Shown one piece after another: positions 19,313 through 23,957 of a stretch of 48,045 nt of DNA; the first letter of the stretch is position 1; each line of letters starts with the position of its first letter. This stretch comes from Lachnospiraceae bacterium MC2017 (GTDB lineage: Bacteria > Bacillota > Clostridia > Lachnospirales > Lachnospiraceae). Position numbers and translations under genes: made by a program. The notes beneath the pieces are model-generated. The model searched no databases and was not told the origin of the DNA. It saw only the letters and a program-made list of their open reading frames with translations. The stretch spans positions 1 to 48,045 of the forward strand of contig JNJK01000034.1 in NCBI GenBank assembly GCA_000701625.1. The letters run 5' to 3'.

Positions 19313-19380
19313 GACTTTATGTCCTCCGAGATCTGAACCCGTCGCCGCAGGCGAACTGAGTTCAAGTTACACTTCCTCGT
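19313..19380 (-). repeat. Truncated three-hairpin element (partial copy next to copy 1)
   Basis: This contains hairpin 1 and part of hairpin 2 of the element described at 19384-19506, ending inside hairpin 2 where the exporter promoter region begins. It lies directly next to the full copy, joined by TTCGTGCGGAAG / CACTTCCTCG ends, so the element can occur in tandem. Confidence 0.8.
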
Positions 19381-19383
19381 TCG

Positions 19384-19506
19384 TGCGGAAGATGGGGCGC
19401 TGGACGTCCTGTGGACGTCCGCTTAGCGCCGACCGAAGGGGACTTTATGTCCCCTGAGATCTGAACCCGTCGCCGCAGGCGACTGGGGGCAAGTCACACT
19501 TCCTCG
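19384..19506 (-). repeat. Three-hairpin element, full copy 1
   Basis: A 123-bp element found downstream of each tRNA-Leu. In minus-strand order it holds a long hairpin (TGAACCC-A-GTCGCC / GGCGAC-GGGTTCA), a second (AGGGGACA / GTCCCCT type around TAA), and a third (GGCGCT with inner GGACGTCC / GGACGTCC, then AGCGCC). The ends GGAAGTG...CATCTTCCGCA copy the tRNA-Leu acceptor ends, and the first hairpin contains sense and antisense T-arm sequence. I see no reading frame worth calling. Confidence 0.88.
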
Positions 19507-19512
19507 CAAACG

Positions 19513-19545
19513 AAAAAAGCAGATGCTCTCGCATCTGCCTTTTTT
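19513..19545 (-). terminator. Terminator after tRNA-Leu copy 1
   Basis: GCAGATGC-GAGA-GCATCTGC is flanked by A and T runs (minus: ...GCATCTGCTTTTTT). It is a classic Rho-independent terminator 6 bp past the tRNA 3' end and can act on both strands. Confidence 0.88.
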
Positions 19546-19550
19546 GTTCG

Positions 19551-19634
19551 TGCGGAAGATGGGACTTGAACCCACACAACGTTGCCGTCACAAGATCCTT
19601 AGTCTTGCTCGTCTGCCAATTCCGACACTTCCGC
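19551..19634 (-). tRNA. tRNA-Leu (anticodon AAG), copy 1
   Basis: An 84-base class II tRNA. Acceptor GCGGAAG/CTTCCGC, D-arm GAATTGGCAGA, anticodon stem CAAGA/TCTTG with loop CTAAGGA (anticodon AAG, reads CUU), a long variable arm (GACGGCAACGTT), T-loop TTCAAGT and discriminator A. CCA is not encoded. Three more identical copies lie at 23055, 25254 and 26789. A34 would need deamination to inosine by TadA to read other codons. Confidence 0.95.
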
Positions 19635-19679
19635 GTTCATTATATTGTTTCTCGACGCTTGTGCGCCGCAACGAAATGT

Positions 19680-19709
19680 ATAATACTACATATCGTATTT
19701 TTATGTCAA
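19680..19709 (-). promoter_or_regulatory. Promoter of tRNA-Leu copy 1
   Basis: The minus strand reads TTGACA, 18 bp, TATTAT. The same promoter and 5' leader (with a small GGCGC/GCGTC hairpin) are repeated before copies 2 and 3. Confidence 0.82.
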
Positions 19710-19744
19710 CACCTTTTTTAATATTTCACTCAAAAAATTTCCAA

Positions 19745-20347
19745 TCACTTAATTATATAGTTGTGGTGCTTAAACAGAATACATGAGATATCACCCTTAA
19801 CTTTCTCTTTGAGCATCAAATATCTTTTTCCACCCCAGTATGAAACGTCTTTCTTAGGGAAACACGAAATAATACCGTATGTTTCAGTCTCTTTTCTTCG
19901 GCGGATAAAAATATAATACTCCTCATCAGATTCTATTCGTTTGCACGTAATGAGATAATTAGCACGAATAACTGATTGATCATGATACTTCAACTTATAT
20001 ATTGATACTGTGAAATCATCCGAATCCAAATATTGTTCAAGATAACAAGCCTTTTCTATTCTCTGCCTTATATTATATCCAAGTGATTCATTATTGTAAT
20101 TTTCACTCTTAGAAATATATTCTTCAGTTATGTTACCATTTCTAATTTTACCTATAAGTAATTTCTTACTCTTTGGCAAATCTATATCCGTCAGATGTTG
20201 TAACCCTAAGATGTGAAATAAATCTTCTTCGCAAAATGTTATCGTAATATATGTTAGCGGCTTACTTTGCCCCGATGATAATACCAATCTATATTTATAA
20301 GCACTTATTTCAACAAAAGATTGTAATGCGTTTCTTAATAAATCCAT
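19745..20347 (-). CDS. PBECR4-like nuclease-domain protein (orphan)
   Basis: A 200-residue, Lys/Asn/Tyr/Ile-rich protein, more AT-rich than its neighbours. The segment DLFHILGLQHLTDI (about 42-55) and the general layout resemble the PBECR4 family (phage-encoded BECR-fold nuclease, related to barnase/EndoU/colicin E5/RelE). The enzyme class is inferred from that resemblance, and I cannot name catalytic residues. The gene lies directly behind a structured RNA and terminator (20353-20545). Its ribosome site (GGTGAAG) is squeezed between the terminator T run and the ATG. No protein antitoxin is adjacent. It could be a solitary phage-derived cargo gene. Confidence 0.6.
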   Translation of the reverse strand: MDLLRNALQSFVEISAYKYRLVLSSGQSKPLTYITITFCEEDLFHILGLQHLTDIDLPKSKKLLIGKIRNGNITEEYISKSENYNNESLGYNIRQRIEKACYLEQYLDSDDFTVSIYKLKYHDQSVIRANYLITCKRIESDEEYYIFIRRRKETETYGIISCFPKKDVSYWGGKRYLMLKEKVKGDISCILFKHHNYIIK

Positions 20348-20352
20348 TCTTC

Positions 20353-20545
20353 ACCACAAAAATGCCTTGCATCACTGCAAGGCATTTCATATCATAAATA
20401 TGTAACTTTCTTTCGCATAATGCTAGGCGCGCTATGGTAAGTTACCACCTTTATAGTCCTCCACGTTCACCACTTCGCACCGCGGCTTACGCTTCATAGG
20501 AGCATCCTCTTTAACCTCGGGACCAAGGGAGAAGCTTTCTTCTCA
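20353..20545 (-). ncRNA. Structured RNA of unknown family, promoter to terminator
   Basis: This about 190-nt unit is bounded by a good promoter (20551-20579) and a strong terminator, and has no credible reading frame. It begins GGTGAGAAG-AAA-GCTTCTCCC (a stable hairpin). GGTCC then pairs with GGACT around a branched domain containing GAGGATGCTCC and CCGCGGTGCGAAGTGG. A GTAACTT / AAGTTAC helix competes with TGGTAA / TTACCA. I could not match it to T-box, M-box, yybP, SAM, FMN, TPP, cobalamin, c-di-GMP, SRP, tmRNA or RNase P sequences. It could be a known Firmicutes RNA (6S-like or raiA-like) or a leader of the downstream nuclease-like gene. Confidence 0.6.
20358..20387 (-). terminator. Terminator between the structured RNA and the PBECR4-like gene
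   Basis: AAATGCCTTGCA-GTGA-TGCAAGGCATTT is a 12-bp perfect stem followed by TTTTT on the minus strand. It ends 11 bp before the start codon of the downstream gene, so expression of that gene needs read-through or regulation here. Confidence 0.9.
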
Positions 20546-20550
20546 CCTGT

Positions 20551-20579
20551 ATAATATCATGGTCTTATAAGAAATTCAA
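20551..20579 (-). promoter_or_regulatory. Promoter of the structured RNA
   Basis: The minus strand reads TTGAAT, 17 bp, TATTAT. The predicted start near 20545 falls at the first base pairs of the RNA's 5' hairpin. Confidence 0.75.
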
Positions 20580-20620
20580 TACATCTCCTATATTTTATAC
20601 CAGTATTTTCTCATGAAAAG

Positions 20621-20820
20621 TTACTGTTCACTCGCTTCCAGCTCGCTCACGTAACGGATTTTGCCAATTAAATCGCCTCCGGCGATGGGCAAAATCTAAT
20701 GGCTTTTCATCTTTCGTGGTCGTAAACAGCTAACGCATACACTCTCACTAAGCTCACATGCGTTCGCTAAGTGTTCGTAGCATCCGCAGCGTAGTGCTCC
20801 GTTTACGTGTGAACTGTTAC
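20621..20820. repeat. Foldback (MITE-like) intergenic element
   Basis: An approximately 200-bp non-coding block with imperfect terminal inverted repeats (GTTACTGTTCAC and GTGAACTGTTAC). Inside, GATTTTGCC/GGCAAAATC encloses ATCGCC/GGCGAT, and CGTAAAC/GTTTACG encloses AACGCAT/ATGCGTT. Part of its left end recurs at 22341-22390, and a similar GTAACAGTTCACA motif lies at 39942-39960. It ends 1 bp from the stop codon of the YbaK-type gene. It has no transposase and could be a MITE-like or small structured repeat. Confidence 0.7.
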
Positions 20821-20821
20821 C

Positions 20822-21259
20822 TCATGAAAACATCCCTATGATGTTATTCACTTTCATCAAGCTTTCAGGCGCTATTTTAAGAGTCAGATACTCATCTCCC
20901 GTTCCACCATAAACAAAGTCATGCTTCATTAATTTCTCATCAAAAAGACACGGCAAACCCAAACCAACCAGCGGAACCGAGCCAACTTCAAATCCCGTTT
21001 CTTCTTTTATCTTCTTCGGAGAAGCCATCTTTAACTTACTATATCCAAATTCTTCTTTTAATCTATCAAAATCAAGCCGCCCATTCTGTAAAGAAACCAT
21101 ACATCCTATCAAACCGTTTTCTGTTTCCAGAACAAACGTAGGCGCCGACTTCTCAACCGGATAATACCCCTCCGCATCCATCGCCGACCTGATCGGCTTG
21201 TCCTGCTTTATAAGCTCATATTCCACACCATATTTCTGAAGAATCTCTTCAACAAACAT
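20822..21259 (-). CDS. YbaK/ProX-type aminoacyl-tRNA deacylase domain protein
   Basis: The 145-residue protein matches the YbaK fold family, which hydrolyses mischarged tRNAs such as Cys- or Ala-tRNA(Pro). Typical features are APTFVLETENG, the Lys of the substrate pocket in YSKLKMASPKKIKEETGFEVGSVPLVGLGLP, and the C-terminal EYLTLKIAPESLMKVN. I chose the ATG at 21259, with AAAGGGGAAAG upstream. An in-frame ATG at 21304 behind GGGGGG is possible. The frame stays open further to 21439, but that part translates the tRNA-repeat remnant and is not real. It is island cargo, flanked by repeat elements. The substrate is unknown. Confidence 0.85.
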   Translation of the reverse strand: MFVEEILQKYGVEYELIKQDKPIRSAMDAEGYYPVEKSAPTFVLETENGLIGCMVSLQNGRLDFDRLKEEFGYSKLKMASPKKIKEETGFEVGSVPLVGLGLPCLFDEKLMKHDFVYGGTGDEYLTLKIAPESLMKVNNIIGMFS

Positions 21260-21344
21260 CTCTCTTTCCCCTTTATCCTTTACCCTTTTCCCAAAATTGT
21301 ACATTAAATAACCCCCCAGAGCAACCTCTCTCTGGGCAAAAGAA

Positions 21345-21475
21345 GACATAATGTCCCCTAAAATTCGAACACGTTTGCCGCAGGCGACTGGGGTCAAGTC
21401 ACACTTCCTCGCGAACAAAAAGAGCAGATGCTTTCGCATCTGCTCTTTTTGTTCGTGCGGAAGATGGGACTTGAA
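21345..21475 (-). pseudogene. Decayed fifth tRNA-Leu unit
   Basis: Only the last 20 bases of the tRNA-Leu remain (21456-21475, TGCGGAAGATGGGACTTGAA on plus). They are followed by an intact terminator (21413-21454, a 19-bp stem with TTTC loop) and a truncated three-hairpin element (21351-21410: hairpin 1 with a weakened stem and part of hairpin 2). The order and orientation are the same as in the four full units. It lies upstream of the YbaK-type gene. Confidence 0.85.
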
Positions 21476-21529
21476 GTCTAGAAAAAAATCATAATCCCAG
21501 TAAGAAAGGAGGTTCTGACACTGTCCCCC

Positions 21530-21557
21530 GCAAGGGAACCCCTTAGAGAACCCTTGC
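21530..21557 (-). terminator. Hairpin after the acetyltransferase gene
   Basis: GCAAGGG pairs with CCCTTGC around a 14-base loop, 36 bp past the GNAT stop. It lacks a clear T run, so terminator function is only possible. Confidence 0.4.
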
Positions 21558-21593
21558 TTCTTTTCTCCAAATCATTTTTTCAACTACTAAGGA

Positions 21594-22076
21594 TTATTTA
21601 GCAGTTTCATCGTTTTTTAACCTCGGTTCATTAGGAATTGTCATAGATAACTCGATTTCATTATCGTCTACTGCACCAGTCTCCTGAAATCCAAAGCTGT
21701 GATACAGCGCTAACGCTACTTCATTGTCCTTATTACAAGTAAGAGTAACTCGATTGGAGTCACCAAAAGGTTTGCTCCCAATATAAGACAATACTATCTT
21801 CAGAGCTGCTTTCCCGAAACCTTTTCCCTGATGCTTCACATCAATCATCATGTGCCATATGTCATATTCCGGAATATCATAATCGTAAATGACCATAACA
21901 TACCCAACCATTTCATCATCATTGTAGATTCCAAAAGGCTGACACTGATTCCGATACACATATGCCTGTGCAAGACTTCGAACGGGATGGGAAACAAACG
22001 CATCCTGTCCCGCGCCCAGCTTCAGATCAAATGCATCAATAAAATTGTTTTCTGTGATTTTTCTAAGATTAATCAT
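21594..22076 (-). CDS. GNAT-family N-acetyltransferase (diamine/spermidine acetyltransferase-like)
   Basis: A 160-residue GNAT enzyme that transfers acetyl from acetyl-CoA to an amine. The acetyl-CoA motif is VKHQGKGFGKAAL. The preceding strand YDIWHMMID and the C-terminal LYHSFGFQETGAVDDNEIELSM are typical of BltD/PaiA-like polyamine acetyltransferases. GGAGG lies 6 bp upstream of the ATG. It is preceded by a promoter, a 21-codon leader ORF and a terminator hairpin (22142-22316), the layout of attenuated antibiotic-resistance genes, so it may act on a drug or toxic amine. The substrate is inferred only. Confidence 0.88.
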   Translation of the reverse strand: MINLRKITENNFIDAFDLKLGAGQDAFVSHPVRSLAQAYVYRNQCQPFGIYNDDEMVGYVMVIYDYDIPEYDIWHMMIDVKHQGKGFGKAALKIVLSYIGSKPFGDSNRVTLTCNKDNEVALALYHSFGFQETGAVDDNEIELSMTIPNEPRLKNDETAK

Positions 22077-22141
22077 AGGATTCCTCCATAAATATTCGTT
22101 TGATAAGCAACAAAGGTCTTGTATGAATATCTATGAAGGAT

Positions 22142-22171
22142 AAAAAATACCGTGGTTAAAAAACCACGGTA
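22142..22171 (-). terminator. Attenuator hairpin ahead of the GNAT gene
   Basis: TACCGTGGTT / AACCACGGTA is a 10-bp perfect stem with a TTTT loop, followed by six T on the minus strand. It lies 14 bp after the leader ORF stop and 65 bp before the acetyltransferase start. An earlier stretch, ACCTCGG (22200-22206), can pair with CCGTGGT of its 5' arm (6 of 7 pairs) as an antiterminator. Confidence 0.82.
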
Positions 22172-22185
22172 CTATAGAAATCTAA

Positions 22186-22251
22186 TTAGAATGTAAAAGC
22201 CGAGGTCTTCAATAGATATTCAGATGTTATGTTTTTCTTGTTATTCATCAT
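22186..22251 (-). CDS. Leader peptide, 21 residues
   Basis: A short ORF, MMNNKKNITS...LLKTSAFTF, with GAGGTG 7 bp upstream of the ATG, a strong promoter (22288-22316) and a terminator 14 bp downstream. It lies ahead of the GNAT gene. The ribosome site (TGAGGT) can pair with ACCTCG inside the ORF, and that same region can instead pair with the terminator 5' arm. This is the three-part arrangement of a ribosome-controlled attenuator. It could also be a secreted or signalling peptide, but no export signal is seen. Confidence 0.62.
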   Translation of the reverse strand: MMNNKKNITSEYLLKTSAFTF

Positions 22252-22287
22252 AATTGAGCACCTCACTTTCTTTGGAATTTAGTTATT

Positions 22288-22316
22288 ATCATACAGGTTA
22301 GCCAGCGTTTATGCAA
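22288..22316 (-). promoter_or_regulatory. Promoter of the leader peptide / GNAT unit
   Basis: The minus strand reads TTGCAT, 17 bp, TATGAT. Transcription would begin near 22281, about 30 nt ahead of the leader ATG. Confidence 0.75.
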
Positions 22317-22340
22317 TAACTTTCGCATGCAAAAACTATA

Positions 22341-22390
22341 GCAGTTACAGTTCACTCGCTTACAGCTCGCTCACGTAACGGATTTTGCCA
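22341..22390. repeat. Partial copy of the foldback element
   Basis: About 47 bp match the left end of the 20621-20820 element with two or three differences (GTTAC-GTTCACTCGCTT, CAGCTCGCTCACGTAACGG, ATTTTGCCA). The stop codon of the acetyltransferase fragment lies within it, so the element end interrupted that gene. Confidence 0.75.
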
Positions 22391-22508
22391 TGACGACATC
22401 TTCATTCTGATACTCAATCTCAAATCCATTTTTTAGAAACAACTGATATGATGGATTATCAGCCGCAATATCACCATGTAAAACAGAAATGCAATTCTCC
22501 TTTGCTCC
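22371..22508 (-). pseudogene. C-terminal fragment of a second GNAT acetyltransferase
   Basis: The minus strand reads GIGAKENCISVLHGD...NPSYQLFLKNGFE...NEDVVMAKSVT, ending at a TGA at 22371. The NPSYQLFLKNGFE segment is typical of the last part of GNAT enzymes. There is no start and no acetyl-CoA motif. Its frame is closed upstream by a TAA at about 22509. It is a remnant. Confidence 0.65.
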
Positions 22509-22514
22509 AATACC

Positions 22515-22700
22515 TTATTTACTATTTTCCGCCAGTTGATAGCGTCTGCCTTTCGTTGCGCCATTATCGACAAGTTTTCCCATATCCACCAAGCGTCTTA
22601 GCAATTCTTTAGTTCGAGTTTCTTTAACATCAAGTATTTCTATGAAATCGCTACTACGATACCATTCTCCAGATTCCATAGATGCAAGGATAACATCCAT
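22515..22700 (-). pseudogene. C-terminal winged-helix fragment of an AAA/Fic-type regulator
   Basis: The 61 residues (MDVILASMESGEWYRSSDF...TRTKELLRRLVDMGKLVDNG...GRRYQL) resemble the C-terminal winged helix of large 'AlbA_2/ATP-binding' or Fic-family proteins. The frame extends upstream to about 22766 (DEKKRRKKITPKTQQQ) and then meets a stop, so the main part of the gene is missing. There is no convincing ribosome site at the ATG. It could be a small DNA-binding protein, but a truncated remnant is more likely. Confidence 0.55.
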
Positions 22701-22830
22701 CTGCTGTTGTGTTTTTGGTGTAATTTTTTTCCGTCGCTTTTTTTCGTCACTATGTCAGAGAATTACTGGATTCGCAGTACAAAACTAGCCAAGGAACTCT
22801 TAGGGGTCCCAAAAACGTTATCCATTTTTC

Positions 22831-22876
22831 CAAAAAAGAAAGCCCAGAATTGTTGATTTCTCAACAGTTCTGAGCC
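22831..22876 (-). terminator. Terminator-like hairpin after three-hairpin element copy 2
   Basis: CAGAACTGTTGA pairs with TCAACAATTCTG (one G-U) around GAAA, followed by GGCTTTCTTTTTT on the minus strand. It lies 12 bp beyond the end of element copy 2, so any transcript of that element would stop here. The neighbouring stretch 22767-22830 shows no gene. Confidence 0.75.
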
Positions 22877-22887
22877 TCTCATCTGCG

Positions 22888-23010
22888 TGCGGAAGATGGG
22901 GCGCTGGACGTCCTGTGGACGTCCGCTTAGCGCCGACCGAAGGGGACTTTATGTCCCCTGAGATCTGAACCCGTCGCCGCAGGCGACTGGGTTCAAGTCA
23001 CACTTCCTCG
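22888..23010 (-). repeat. Three-hairpin element, full copy 2
   Basis: A 123-bp copy almost identical to copy 1 (19384-19506), with the same three hairpins and the same tRNA-like ends. Here it is followed on the minus strand by its own terminator-like hairpin (22831-22876). Confidence 0.88.
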
Positions 23011-23011
23011 C

Positions 23012-23049
23012 GAACAAAAAGAGCAGATGCTCTCGCATCTGCCCTTTTT
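23012..23049 (-). terminator. Terminator after tRNA-Leu copy 2
   Basis: AGCAGATGC / GCATCTGC hairpin flanked by AACAAAAAG and CTTTTTGTT, 6 bp from the tRNA 3' end. Confidence 0.86.
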
Positions 23050-23054
23050 GTTCG

Positions 23055-23138
23055 TGCGGAAGATGGGACTTGAACCCACACAACGTTGCCGTCACAAGAT
23101 CCTTAGTCTTGCTCGTCTGCCAATTCCGACACTTCCGC
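23055..23138 (-). tRNA. tRNA-Leu (anticodon AAG), copy 2
   Basis: 84 bases, identical to copy 1 (19551-19634). It has the same cloverleaf and loop CTAAGGA, with no encoded CCA. Confidence 0.95.
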
Positions 23139-23183
23139 GTTTATTTTGTTGTTTCTCGACGCTTGTGCGCCGCAACGAAATGT

Positions 23184-23213
23184 ATAATACTACACATTGT
23201 ATTTTTATGTCAA
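23184..23213 (-). promoter_or_regulatory. Promoter of tRNA-Leu copy 2
   Basis: TTGACA, 18 bp, TATTAT on the minus strand. It differs from copy 1 by a few spacer bases. Confidence 0.82.
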
Positions 23214-23406
23214 CAATTTTTTCAAAAAAATTTCCGTAAATTATCCTTTACCTTTCTAAAGCGGCAATTATACGCAATCGAGTACCATTTTTTACAAAAA
23301 ATTGTATGATAAAAATAGAATATGTCGATAATAATAATGACGTAAAAAACTAACATACTTTTGACCATGTCATAACATTGCTATCTTAGAAGAAAACGGA
23401 GAAAAT

Positions 23407-23955
23407 ATGATCTTATTTGTAAATGCCTGCGTACGATCAGAATCAAGGACAAAGAAAATCGCTGATGCGCTTTTGAAGAAATTAGGTGAGAACTATATTG
23501 AAGTGAAACTCGAAGATATTGAGTTTCCGAAAACAACCGAAGATTTTTTGCATTATAGAGATACCTGCATAGAGAGTAGGGATTTTTCCGACAGCTATTT
23601 TGACTATGCCCAAGATTTCGCTCGGGCAGACACGATAGTTATCGCTGCGCCTTATTGGGATCTGTCTTTTCCTGCTGTTCTGAAACAATATATTGAGCAT
23701 ATAAATGTCCTCGGGATCACCTTCGAATATACAGCCGAAGGCTTTCCAAGAGGACTTTGCAATGCCAAAAAACTCTATTATGTGATGACTGCTGGTGGCA
23801 ATTATGTTCCCGGCAAATTCGGATTTGGGTATATCAAGACGCTTGCCGAAAGCTTCTACGGTATCGAAGACGTCGAACTCATAAAAGCTGTAGGTTTAGA
23901 TATTTACGGCACAGATGCAGATGCCATAGTCCGCGAGTGCATTGAAAAAATATAG
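23407..23955 (+). CDS. NAD(P)H-dependent FMN reductase / flavodoxin-fold quinone reductase
   Basis: This 182-residue protein has the Flavodoxin_2 fold (AcpD/azoreductase or NQO type). The N-terminal strand and phosphate loop are MILFVNACVRSESRTKKIA, the flavin-facing motif is IVIAAPYWDLSFPAVLKQYIEH, and TAGGNYVPG is typical of the family. It probably reduces quinones or azo compounds with NAD(P)H. GGAGAAA lies before the ATG. It is the only confident plus-strand gene in the window. It ends 2 bp from the stop of the C39-like peptidase gene, tail to tail. It is island cargo between tRNA-Leu copies 2 and 3. Confidence 0.9.
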   Translation: MILFVNACVRSESRTKKIADALLKKLGENYIEVKLEDIEFPKTTEDFLHYRDTCIESRDFSDSYFDYAQDFARADTIVIAAPYWDLSFPAVLKQYIEHINVLGITFEYTAEGFPRGLCNAKKLYYVMTAGGNYVPGKFGFGYIKTLAESFYGIEDVELIKAVGLDIYGTDADAIVRECIEKI

Positions 23956-23957
23956 CT

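Noticed and set aside
19523-19786. Plus-strand ORF running antisense over tRNA-Leu copy 1 (similar ORFs over copies 2, 3 and 4)
   Set aside because: Near-identical translations arise only because the tRNA units are repeated. They are antisense to tRNA genes and have no ribosome site.
20353-20545. T-box leader (AAAGGTGGTAAC looks a little like the T-box sequence)
   Set aside because: The AGGGTGGNACCGCG motif does not fit, no specifier stem is seen, and the downstream gene is not an amino-acid gene.
21260-21439. Long N-terminal extension of the YbaK-type protein
   Set aside because: The extension translates the tRNA-unit remnant, and a better start with a ribosome site exists at 21259.
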